Positions 23,863 to 36,400 of a stretch of DNA of 64,000 bases are shown here, piece by piece; the stretch's first letter is position 1, and each line of letters begins with the position of its first letter. Below the pieces are notes generated by a model. That model was not told the origin of the DNA, made no database searches, and worked only from the letters and a program-made list of their open reading frames with translations. The stretch covers positions 13,720,698 to 13,784,697 of the forward strand of contig CM037860.1 of NCBI GenBank assembly GCA_021292105.1, read 5' to 3'. Source of the DNA: Anadara kagoshimensis (taxonomy: Eukaryota; Mollusca; Bivalvia; Arcoida; Arcidae). The translations under genes were made by a program, and so were the position numbers.

Positions 23863-26484
23863 GTCTCTGAGGCTCCTTACTATTCCTTGCTATGCAGAAA
23901 AAGACGTACTACACAAGTCAAACCAGTCCCACTTTGATAATGTTTGCCTAGCTCTTTTAGCAGATCTTCAAGTTGAAGACAAATTTCTTAAAGTAGGCAG
24001 TGATAATGGACTGTTATGTAATGCAAAATATATTTTTAAAAAATGTGAAATCATTTGAAGTAGACGACAAAGTTAATCCAAGTCCAAAAAAAGTAGCAGA
24101 CAACTTTTGTTAACTTGCTGGTTTTATAGAAAAAAAATGTTTGCCATTTTTTAAATCAGGATAGATGTAGGAGTTAAATAAAAATCGATCTATTTTAGTG
24201 TAAATTTTACGCTACATTATTACATAAGAAGTCTTGATCACATCTGATTAGCCTCTAAAAAGCCGTTAAATGATGAATTCGTTCAGATAAATCTTTTGAT
24301 ATTTCCCATTAACTTTAATTTAAAGTTTCAAATAAAAAACATCTAAGAGAATAATTGTGGTTGTGTAAATTTGATCTTAAGTCAAACGTAATTTGACAAT
24401 GATTGAATTCGTTTTCACTTTTTACATCAAATTGATTATCGAATAAAATCATTTAATCAGACTGTTTTTTAGTTAATTCATTGAGTTTAGTTGCAGGTGT
24501 TAGACGGATTTTAAAATAGATAATACGGATGATTTCCGAGACCTGTTTTCTCTTTTTTAAGGCAGAAATATGAGAATGCATTCTTAATTCATTTAAAAAA
24601 AGAAAAAAATGTGTCATTAAGTCAATTGTGTTCTTTAATTCAGTAAAAAAAATTCATTGGTTGTCTGAGTCTGAAATACAAACCATTTATTTTGTTGTTA
24701 ACTTGTTTTATCAATCAATAAGCTTGTTTTCAACTTTTTTTCACTAGCAACTTCTTCAGACAATTTTCTTTAAGAAGTCTTTAGACACATCTATATCCCT
24801 GATTGATTGTTGAGACTTAAACAAATTTTAAGTCGTATATATATTTTTCAAGATGAAAACTTGTTGAGTGAAATGGTTTTTTTCTGCTGCTGCAATAAAA
24901 ATAATATTCTAAGAAATTGATGAGAAGAGAAAACAAAGATGAATACCCTTATTATTTTATTGAAAGGATAAAATTTTAAAAATCTAAATTAATGTAGGAA
25001 GATCATAACAATAGTCCACAGATGAACAATGTAGTGGGTCTGGGATGGGGTGCGGGCTATAAACTTTTCAAACCTGGACAAAAAACTGCAACTTTTTCAT
25101 CCATTAGGTATAAGTAAAATTTAAACTACAAACTACAAAAAACCCATATAATCCAGTATTTAAAGCTTGCTTAGTCTTTCTTCAAATTACACCATTTATT
25201 GAGCATAATGATTTACATAAACTTTACTATTTAACTTTATTGATCGGAAAAAATTTGAATTCCCATAAAATGCCATTTCTGTAAAACAGTAAAAAAAGTT
25301 TTATCATTTTTTTGATAGTTTGGGAATACCATGAAGAGTTAGATAAATATATAAATAGCAATAAAAAAACAAATTTTCATAATGTCATGATTTTAGTTAT
25401 AATATATTGCCTGAAGTTATGAATACACTTTATATCATATTAAATATGTTTTTTATGTTTAATAAAATAAGTTTTTTATCATTATTACTATAATACATGA
25501 AAACAGAATGACTATTATATATGAATTCCAAATGCGAAACTTGGCTATAAAATGGATTTTTACATGGGAAAATCAATACATTCCAGACATATTGCCCTCA
25601 TTCACACAATAAAAAAAAGACTGTTTTGGCCCTCCCTCATGGTGCTTAAACATGCATGTATAAAAAAAGATCATTTTTTTCCCGAAGTTTTGCCATTTGC
25701 CACTGGGATATAATCAATGATTTCATCCTGATAACATATTTTTATCAGTTTCTGATGATGTGATTGATTTGAATTGGAGTTTGAACAGCTAATCTAGTGA
25801 TTGATTGATTGATTGGATAATTGATAATTAGTGAATTTCACATTTTATTTGTACAATTTTTCAGTCATTGATTTTGCCTTGACAAAATTATATATCTTGT
25901 AAATGTTTTGTTTTGTTTGATATCTCTAAAAGTTGATTGGTCAGTGCCTTTGCTCAGAGAACATAAATTTTTGGGGGGTCAGTCTCTGCACATTGGTTGA
26001 CATACCACATGTAGAGGATAATATCTGATGGTCATTATCTCTGGTCATAACATTGAGTTAACTTAGAGAATCTAGCTCTCTATCCAATCCTAAAGAATGC
26101 AACAAGATCCTGCTATCCATATTCCAAACAGCTTTGAATTTACTTGACCATGCTTTAAGAAAAGAAAAGAAATGTTCTTTAAAAAATTTTGTAAAAAAAC
26201 AGATTCATCTTTTTTCATAGTACATTGTACATGTATATTTAGATATATATGTTTAAATTTGCCAAAGGGTTTTAACTTATTTTTTTAATTAGTTCTAAAT
26301 TTCATACTTGATTCATGCAATACTCATGTTGATATATGAGTTAACATCACCTTTGCAATGTAACTGTGTCAATAAGCAGTAACAAGCTTTCTGTTTTCAA
26401 CCTTGCTACCATACCACAGATATATGCGATACAATGGTTGCTAACCACTAATTTCTAACAGACCTGTGATAACTGAATTGTCTT
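23863..26484. other. AT-rich sequence upstream of CAAP1, no gene or repeat family recognised
   Basis: A 2.6-kb stretch without the repeat families seen elsewhere. It would be the place to look for an untranslated first exon or promoter of CAAP1, but I found no TATA box, CpG-rich stretch or exon I can support. Confidence 0.4.
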
Positions 26485-26790
26485 AAGTGCTGACTTGCAG
26501 ATCACATTATATCTCACTGTCAAGGTTCAAATCCTACCCCTGGATCTTACTCAGAACTTGTTTTTAATTCAACCAGTGTTGCTAATTTTTGCTAGTGGTT
26601 GATATACAGATTGTATTTGAATGGAAGTAATGTAGTTAACAGCCCAGTCACAAGTGTCCAAAGGAGGTCAATGCTTATTCTAGGCACTCCAGTTTCCTCC
26701 ACCATCCCTAAATTGACTGTCTCCATATCAGTGAAAGAATCTTGAATGGAAAGGTGAAACTCCATTTTCCCTCTCCAATTTACTCTATCA
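26485..26790 (+). mobile_element. SINE family B just upstream of CAAP1 coding exon (B6)
   Basis: ATCTCACTGTCAAGGTTCAA (B box), TTCTAGGCACTCCAGTTTCC, CTAAATTGACTGTCTCCATA and CTTGAATGGAAAGGTGAAAC are in family order. It ends about 58 bases before the exon acceptor. Confidence 0.7.
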
Positions 26791-26847
26791 ACTGAATTAT
26801 TTTGTGATAACAGTTCAGTTCATTATTTATAATTAAATATTTTGTAG

Positions 26848-27047
26848 GTCTGATCATGGATGAAGTTCATATGGTCAAAACCTCTTTACACAGAGTTTGT
26901 CCAGATATATTTCCAAAGCCCAAAGGAAGTGTAAAAATGGTAGGAGATTCTACCAAGGATAACCAATCTCCTGTCAAAGGATCAAAACGTAAAAAGACAA
27001 TCTCCAAGAAGAAAGGCAAAAAACTTAAAAAGTCATCTGGTAAAAAG
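26848..27047 (+). CDS. CAAP1: CAAP1 exon with probable start codon (Lys-rich N-terminus)
   Basis: The acceptor TTTTGTAG ends at 26847 and the donor AAG|GTATGC follows 27047. The ATG at 26856 has A at -3 and G at +4, a strong Kozak context, and lies 8 bases inside the exon, so an upstream untranslated exon is likely. It encodes 64 residues: a MDEVHMVKTSLHRV start, then a Lys/Ser-rich stretch (SKRKKTISKKKGKKLKKSS, residues about 43-61) that could be a nuclear localisation signal. Human CAAP1 also has a Lys/Arg/Ser-rich N-terminus, but this part aligns only in composition. The frame is also open upstream to the acceptor, so an earlier coding exon cannot be excluded. A family B SINE ends about 60 bases before the exon. 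Confidence 0.8.
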
Positions 27048-28240
27048 GTATGCTTACATGTATGGTTTAATTGTGATGAAAATAAATTCTGGATAACATT
27101 ATTTGGGACCGGCATACATGTTGGATTTCTGGTTTAAAGCCCATGTGAGCTTATGGCATAGCAGTATTTGTATATGTGTGTCTGTGTGCATATATATGTG
27201 TGCATTGTTTACACCTCCAAAACTACTGGACAGATTTCAGTGAAACTTAACATCATTTCTATCATTTCTAGGTCAATGCAATTCTAATTAGTTTGTGACA
27301 ACACTATAGCCAGTTCCAAACTGACCACCATGATATCTGTATATAGTGCCTTAAACACCATTCCCACTATATACCCAGATGTTATTACCTTATGTGGATA
27401 GTCTATCCTGACAAATATGAAGCTAAGAATGGACACACATGGAAAGTTGGTTTTCTAGGATCTCAGGTTTTCCCTACCATTTTCAAATTGACCACCTTGA
27501 TATATTATGTATACTTTGTCTTGAAATCCCATTTGTACTACCCAGACTTAATTATCTTATGTTGATAGTCTACCCTAACAAATCTGAAGCCAAGATTGAC
27601 CCACATGGAAAGTTGATTTTCCAGGAACTCGGGTGTTCTCTACCATTTCCAAACTAGCCATCTTGAAATATGTATTCTGTGTCTTATATCATGTTGATAG
27701 CCTATCCTAACAACTCTGGAGCTAAGGTTGAGCTACATGGAAAATTGGATGTCTAGGAACTCATGTTTTCTCTACCTTTCCCAACCTGACCACCTTGATA
27801 TATGTATACAGTGTCTTAAACACCATTCCTACTAACATCCAAACTATATTATCTCGCATAGATAGTCTGAAGCTAAGATTGACATACATAAATATTTTTA
27901 AGGAACTTTGGTGTTCTCTACAATTCCCAAACCGACCACTTTTATATATGTATACAGTGTCTTGAAACACTATTCCCAATAACTACTCATATTGTATCAT
28001 GGTGATAGCCTATCACAACAAATCTGAAGCTAAGATTAAACAACACCAGAAGTTAGTTTTCCGGGAATTCAGGGTTTTCCGTAACATTTCAAACTGACCA
28101 CCTTGATATATGTATACTGAAACACCATTCCCACTACCTAGACTTTACTATCTCATGTTGACAGTCTATACTAAAAAGATTGAACCACATTGAAAGTTGG
28201 TTTTCCAGAAACTCAGATTTTCTCTACAAACTAACTACCT

Positions 28241-28302
<62 letters not shown>

Positions 28303-30356
28303 TGAAACATCATCCCCACTTTTTACCCAGACTTTATTTTCTTTTGTTGATAGTCTATACTTCTTTACCAACAAATCTAAAGCTAAGATTGACCCACATG
28401 TAAGGTTGTTTTTTCCAGGAACTCTCAAGTTTTCTCTACCTTTCCCAAACTGACCACTTTGATATATGTTTACTGTGTCTTGAACCACTATTCCCACTAT
28501 ATACCCATTGTTATTACCATATGTTGATAGTCTATATTAACAAATCTAAAGCTTAGATTGACCCACATGGAAAGTTGGTTTTCCAGGAACTCATGTTTTC
28601 TCTACCATTACCAAACCATCTACCAAACTAACCATGTTGAAATATGTATACTGTGACCTATAACACTATTCCTATTATCTCGTATAGACAATCTATCCTA
28701 ACAAATTGACCCACATGGAAAGTTGATTTTCCATGAACTCATCTTTTCTCTACTATTCTCAAACTGACCATCTTGTTATAAATATAACACCATTCCCACT
28801 GTATATCCAGACTATTATCTCATGTTGACAGTCTGTTTTTAACAAATCTAAATCTTAGATTGACCCACGATAAAATCTCATCAGTTCACATCACTCTTGA
28901 AGGTCACAAGGGTCTATACTAGGTGTAAATATCATCCAATCCAGACAGAGCTGTGGGTTGTCCCAGACATTCTAGAAAACAATATCAATGACAAATGACA
29001 TTAAACTTACTGTTAGGGGACCTTGGTTACAAAAAATCAAACATTTTAACATCAAATTGACAGATGTCATTTAACACTCCAGCGTTTCTTTGTAAATATT
29101 CATAACATCATTCAACATCATCAACTTCAATTAGATTTTATTTTTACATGTTACAACTTAAGAAATTTAGTAAGTTCCTTTAAGAACGACACAATTTCCT
29201 TTGACAACCACAATTGACATGTAACATATAGAGGTATAAATTTCAAATTGGCTTGATTTTTTTTCTTTAATAAGAGCTTCTAGACCACATTCCTATAATA
29301 GCATCTTACATGAAAAATTTAATGGTATTTCCCCCCATCTGAATTGTGTTTTTCTTACTTAAGGCCATGATTGTCTGTTTCCAGTATTGTGTATCAGTGT
29401 CTGACATTATGTAATTATCTGTATAAAGCAGCGACAAATTTATAACCGGAAAAAAAGCAGTTCAATTTAAAAAAAAACAGCGAAAAAACCATTCCCGGAG
29501 AAATATCATTGTGAATCATTTGATTAACTAAAGGGCATGCTTTCATGAATTCTTATAAAATATGACTAAAATGAAGTAAAATGAAATGAATTTGGAATCG
29601 GTTCTTTTTATTGCCGTCATTGCACGATTAGGATCAATTTTTAAGCCCATTGCGGCACTAAATTTAATCAATAAAAAGGTTTTTTTTCAAGAAATTTCAC
29701 TGTCATGCCTTTCAAATTTGAGTTGTAAAGAGATTTATCACTTGAATGATAGATTTCAATTTGAACTGCTAGAAGCCAAATTGTTTTTATTAAATTTAAT
29801 TTCCTTTGCCAATCCATCTTGAACATGTGTCATGCCTGAGTCACTGTTTGTTTAATTGACAAATCCGCTGTTTTCAATTAATTCAGAAATTCAAATAAAA
29901 CTATCAAATTCATGCTAGTTTATTTCCAAATCTCTTGTAGTAAAATCTAAGTTAAGTGCCTGCTTCCTTTTGTCTGTATCTCTGTATAAGCAGCTGATCT
30001 ACTTAATACCATCACCTCAGCTGTCAAAAAAATCCAACTGCAGCATCGTGCAGCAGCATACAGCAGTTCTTGATACATTTGAGTCTTTGTTTCTTTTTTT
30101 ACAATATTGGCATTTTTAATTTAACTTGTGATAAAAGCAATCATTATCAAAGATAATTTTAATGAGTGTGTTTAATTTTTTTTTCAATTTTGGTGTTTTA
30201 ATTTAACTTTGGATAAAAGCAATTACGAAGGAAGATAATTTTTAATGAGTTGATATTTTGATGAAATGAGTTTGACTTTTAATGATTACATTTATGCTGT
30301 GTTTAGATAACTGCTGGCTTTTAAATTAAAGTGTGCAAGGATTATAATTGAAGTCA

Positions 30357-30407
<51 letters not shown>

Positions 30408-33400
30408 ATGTAAATAGGAGATCGTGGGTTTGAACCCCGACAGGGTCTGACCCAAGACCTGAAAATGGGTAGTGACTTTTTTTTGCCAAACACTCAGCAT
30501 TACAAATGAAAGTCATGGTTCTTTCAGATAGGAACTTAAAATAAACAAGGTCCCATGTCACAGTGGGCTTGACATGCTAAAGAACCCTGCTGTAAAATGC
30601 CATCAGCCAAACGCACAGGCTGCACCTTCCCCTATAGCTGGGAATGTCTCAATAAGTGAAATATTCTTGACTGGGACGTTAAATACCATTACTCAACTCT
30701 GTCTCTCTTACGTCTTATAGAATTAAGTTCATGTAGACATTGTCCATTGTAATGTCTTATGTGTTGTTAATGACATAAATTTGGGGGGGGGGGGGGGGCG
30801 CACTACTAGAATGATGAAGAGAGAACAGAAATGGTTACTTTACTTCACATTTGAAGCAGTTAGGTTAAGGGTTTGTTGTTTGGTTTTAAAAACTAGTACC
30901 AGTACTGGTATTGTCTATAAAGTCTAAGAATGTGGCATTCATGGGCAGGTGTCTTGAAACACATGACAGTACTTTCTATATTTGGCCCTAAGAGTTTGAG
31001 AAAGAATTACCTGTTGTTGTTCTTCAGTTTTAATGGCAGTCAATGTATAAGGAAGTTTATTAGTAATTGTCATTTTACTTTTAGACAGAGAAAAAGAAGA
31101 ATGAAGAAGACAGCGAGAACGATTCTGATCTTGACCTTGACAAAGATCTTCAGCCAATCGGATCATACATTAGAGACAGACAGGAAATGATGGAACAAAT
31201 GTTTCACTGTTTGAGAGGAGCAAGTCTACAGCGTAATCTACCCGACATTCTTAAGGTATAAACTTACATATTAATTAATATTTATGAATCATGATTACTT
31301 TAGGATAAAAATCATCTTGGTGTCTTTCATTCAATCTTCAAAATTTTATCTGATAGACTGTCTGAGCACATGGTATATTAGGTCATTGGAGATTTGGAAA
31401 ATAGGCCTTCATGGCCAAATTATCTAAGTGCAGGCTTACAAAACATAGTGCATTGCACTACTTGGGTTAGAATCCCACTAGGAAATTCCAAGTACCAAGA
31501 GGTCTAAAGTGGGCTTACAGTACCTCTCACTGCCTAGGTTAAAACCCACTTAGGGCAGTTTTTAGCTCACCTGAGCCGAAAGGCTCAGATGAGCTATTGC
31601 TATCTATCACCGTCCGTCGTCCGTCGTGCGTAAACTTTACATTTTAATCTTCTCCTCCAAAACTACTGAGCCAAATTTGATGAAACTTGGTGATTATTAT
31701 GCCTGGGTAACAGGCTTTCAAAATTGTGTTCGGGGTTGGACCACGCCCAACAATATGGCTGCCGTTACTATAAATAGCCAAAAGACAAAAAAAATCTTCT
31801 TCTCTAAACCAAAAGGTGCAGGAAAATTTGATTAGATTTTTTGGATTTAGGATACCTAGATACACTAAAATGTGTTTTTCATGAAAATTGGACGAAAAAT
31901 AGGTACGCGTTTTTTGTGTAAAATTATGTAATTTTTAAAATGAGACATTTATTGTTATAACTTCATAATGGCTGAAGATAATTGTATGGAGTTTTCACTG
32001 TTGATCTTGTCCTTGCGATTTTTTCCGATTGAATTCAAGGTCAAAGGTCAAGGTCATGTCCCAGTTTTTGACCTTTGATAAAAAATGCTATTTTTTAAAC
32101 ATTTCTGGTGTAATAATGTAGGATTTTTGGTTAATGTGTAGGTATTGACATGACGATCATTTTGATATATCAATTAAGGTCATGGGTTCAAAGGTCAAGG
32201 TCACAGATGTACAAGTTTACCAAAAAAGTTAATTATCTGCAAAACTATGAACTTTTTGTGTAGGCATGTATATGGAATATTGTAGGTATTGGCCTAACGA
32301 TCATTTTGATATATGATTGAAGGTCATGGGTTCAAAGGTCAAGGTCATAGATTGAATGAATACTTAAATGGTTAATTATCTCAAAAACTATAAACTTTTT
32401 TGTATAGGCATGTATATTAGAATATTGTAGGTAATGACCCAATGGTCATTTTGATATATGAATAAAGGTCATGAGTTCAAAGGTCAAGGTCACAGATGTA
32501 AACAAGTACTGAAATGATTATTTATCTCAAAAACTATAGACTTTTTGTATAGGCATGTATATTGGAATATTGTAGGTATTGGCCTAACGATCATTTTGAT
32601 ATATGAGTGAAGGTCATAGGTTCAAAGGTCAAGGTCATAGCTGCAAACAAATATTAAAATGGTTAATTATTTCAAAAACTATAAGCTTTTTGTATAGGCA
32701 TATATATTAGAATATTGTAGGTATTTGCACAACGATCATTTTGATATATGAATGAAGGTCATAAGTTCAAAGGTCAAGGTCATAAATGCGAATGAATACT
32801 TAAATGGTTAATTATCTCAAAAACTATAAACTTTTTGTATAGGCATGTATATTGGAATATTGTAGGTATTGGCCTAATGCACATTTTAATATACAGATGT
32901 TTTAGCTGTTTATAAATAACATATTGTAGCTAGACTTTAGATATGTTATATATAGCATACTTATATAATAATTATTATAATTAATTTGCAAAAATACTTG
33001 CATATTATTGGCCCTTACTGCTGAAAATTTTGATATTCTCTTTTATTAATGTCATTGAACCTCTGCAAAAGATATGTACTCTGCCTCAGGTGAGCGTTAA
33101 GGCCCATGGGCCTCTTGTTATTGTGAGACAGATTGTCAGTTCGCTTGATTTTCTCCAAGCACTACAGTTTCCTCCTCCATTTCTGAACTGACTGTCTTGA
33201 TATAAGTGAACAATTCTTAACTGATGCACAAAACTCCTTTGCTCCATTCCACTGCACTAATCACTGCAATATTTGAATTTCTAATTCTAGTTCAATAGTT
33301 AATATCACACTACTTAAAATTTGTGCAAAAACTATATATTGTATAACCAAAGTCATGTGTGATATTTGAAATCCCTGATAAGCTTCAGACAAAATAAATC

Positions 33401-36400
33401 TCCTGTGAAATAAAAAAAAAAATAGATTCGGCATTTTAAAATATCTGATCATAGTTTATTGTTTTGTTATCACGCTTATCACAATGAAATACAATTTGAA
33501 ATTATAAATAATATATTAACAGTTACCATCGCTGGGATTTGAGCTCATGGCCTTGTGGAACCTTATCTACAAACATAGATAAACTATAGACCAAACAGAT
33601 TAGACTATCTATCACCTAGAAACTTGTTTTTTTAGCTCACCTGGGTAAATGGTCAAGATTAGCTATTTAAATGATCTACTTGTCCATCATCACTAATACT
33701 GTAGCTAATTTTGTAGAGTGCTCTCTTTGTATGTGGAAGGTTGTGGATTTGAAACCCAGCCAGGTCTGACCAAGACTTTAAAATAGGTAGTGACTGTTCT
33801 TTTGCCAAGCATTCAGCATTTAGAAATGAAAGTCGCAGGGTCCTTTGGAAGAGACCTTGAAAACTGATGCCATGTGCCACAGCAGGTGTGACATGTTTAA
33901 CCCCCCCCCCCCCCTGCACATTGCCCTGAGCACACTGCAAAGGTAAAAAATAACTGGGACATAAAACCTCATTTATTTTAATCAATCAATCAATACTTGT
34001 CCATCTTCCATTATGCATCATCTGATGTGTGTAGTCTGTAAACTTTTTATTTAAACAATTTTTCCAAAACTGGTAAACCTGTGAAAACAAACTTGCACTG
34101 ATGTTGCCAGACCCAAGCCTTTTCAAGTTTCCAAAGTTGGTTGACCTTGACTTAACATTGACCTAAAGTAGTAAAATCATTAAACATTTTGGTGTCATGA
34201 ACTTAAAAGCCTAGAAGCTTGAAACTTATAAGACAATATCAATGTTACCTAAAGTTGTAAAATCTTGAAACTTCTTATCCTCATAAAAGAAAAGGTCTAG
34301 AAGCTTGAAATTTCATATACATACTGAAAGCATCACTACATAAAAAGCCCTACAATAAAGAACAGTCAAACTTTAGCCAACTTCAATTATAATATCAGTA
34401 CATAAAATATAGGAATGTGGAAAACCTTGACTTTCAAATTTTAAAAATCGGTTCTTTGAGTGCCATATGTTATCACAGTTTTGGTGTCCTTATGTGAGCA
34501 ATATATGGCCCATGATTTGAGGAGAGCAGCATAATTGTTTAAAAGTTAATGTTTTTAAATTACAAAACCTTCATGCATATTTAGGTAAAAAAAGGGCAAT
34601 TGTTTTATTTCAGTAGATGAAATTATTCATGGTATAAATCATCTGAATTCAATAGCCTGTTTTTATTTGAATTTTTTTAGACTTAATATGTAAAAAATAA
34701 CTGAAAATGTCAACACATGTTATAAAATAACAGAGCTTCATATAGCAATAATGAAATTTGAGATAAGTAATCCACATGCTTTTTAGGTCACACCAGTATT
34801 CCTTACTGAATAAGCAATCCAACTACAGTCAAACCTGTCTATAAAGGCCATTTAAGGAACCAGTGCAATTGATCTGTTGGGGGATGTGGCCCTTATATGC
34901 AGGCTCAAATAAAAAAAAAATAATTGGGATAAAATTGCACTGGCCTTTAAAAGCAGATGGCCCTTTTATAGAGGTGACCTTTAAGGCAGGTTCAACTATA
35001 GGTTTTGGTCTCTTAATAATCTTCAGAATGTTGGATATTGCAGAAAACACCATCACTGTACTCCATTACTTCTGTATTCTGTCCTTAGACCTTTTGTCTA
35101 GTGCTAATTACTAGCATTCTACCAGTTAAAATTCAGTGCTAAGGTACCCATTGTCCTCATCTCTGTCCTAATAAAGAAAAATTAACCATATAAATATTGT
35201 ATAATACATGTAATAAGAAGCATTTGGTGCGGAACGATATCCGGACCGGATCATGCAATCACCAAGGTAATCAACTACATTTTTACAGAAAAAGACTGTT
35301 CATCAGAAATTTTGACTTAATGATGTCATAATTTCTATAAATTTGGCAGTTTTCTGGGAAACATAATCTGAACTCTGTGGCAACTAAACAATCCAGTACT
35401 GAGATTGTATGTGCCAAATGTTTCCATTCTAAATTGTTTTTGTTGTTTTTTTAAAAAAAAGATCAAATGGTAGTTAATACATTAATAATAAAAAATATGT
35501 GAATTAATGAATTTATTTTAGATGTTTTTTTCTGTTATTTTATGACTTTTTTCTTAAAACATTTATTTTGTATAGTTTTCTTTTATATAACCTATGACTG
35601 ATGTTTCAATCCAAGGATAGAAAAAAAAATTGTATCCAATTCCATATAATCCCCATAAAGTATTCCAAATAAAATTAAATCATCAGTTTTCTTTATTTTT
35701 TGTCATATTTTTCTTCAGTAAAAGGAAAATTCTTAGACATAACATATCATGTATATCGGTATTGTGACACTACAATGTAATGTGTAAACTGATACAGTGT
35801 AAAACACCAGCTGAAAAGAGACAAGTATATTGATGACAAAACATCACAATAAGCCTATTGTTAGATAGCTGTATCAGCCACAATCATAGACAAGAAAATC
35901 TTTTCACTACAGAAATCATTTACTTAAAATTTATGGACGGTTTTTTCCCCATTTAGACTTTTTTTGAATTATATGACCTTTATCTTTTAAACTCATTAGA
36001 CATTTTGTATTGTACACGCTTGAGATGTCTGTCTGCATCGTGGAAATGAAGTAGAAGATTTTATTCCAATAAATTTCATTTCTGTGGCTAAGGCAATGTA
36101 GCAAATTGCTTCTGAACTGAACCCCAAATTTAATTATTAATATGGCGAGCTGTTTACTTCAAACAGAACAGGGATGTTTGTCTCAGTCTGTGAAACCCCG
36201 GGCTTTAAAAGTTCGTTCTAAAAATGGATATATTAGGTCAGACGATTGAAAGTATTCCAAAATTGTGGAAATTTTTTCATTTGTATGCAGATTGAATTTT
36301 GTTTGTCTACGTTGATTTAGGACAATTGTTGACAGTCTCATAAGAATTTTATAATCATTTCAAGCCAAGCAGATTACATTATTGGCAGAAATTGATGTCG

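Larger units (their letters stand above)
27048..31084 (+). other. CAAP1 intron (4.0 kb)
   Basis: GTATGC to TTTTAG. It holds a tandem-repeat-bearing element (27130-28900), a CA microsatellite and a family A SINE. 28900-30350 shows no repeat I recognise. A 78-codon open stretch at 29586-29822 has no recognisable protein similarity. Confidence 0.85.
31420..33250 (+). mobile_element. SINE family B split by element H1 (B7)
   Basis: The front half (TACCTCTCACTGCCTAGGTT, AAAACCCACTTAGGGCAG) ends at 31563. The back half resumes at 33121 (TGTGAGACAGATTGTCAGTT, CTGAACTGACTGTCTTGATA, CTTAACTGATGCAC). Undisturbed copies have these words directly adjacent, so H1 inserted into an existing SINE. Confidence 0.8.

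Noticed and set aside
24180-24900. Possible conserved regulatory block upstream of CAAP1
   Set aside because: The texture is single-copy, but nothing in one sequence alone distinguishes an enhancer from neutral AT-rich DNA.
29586-29822. 78-codon open stretch inside a CAAP1 intron
   Set aside because: No flanking splice sites in a compatible phase were noticed and no family was recognised. It remains a weak possibility only.
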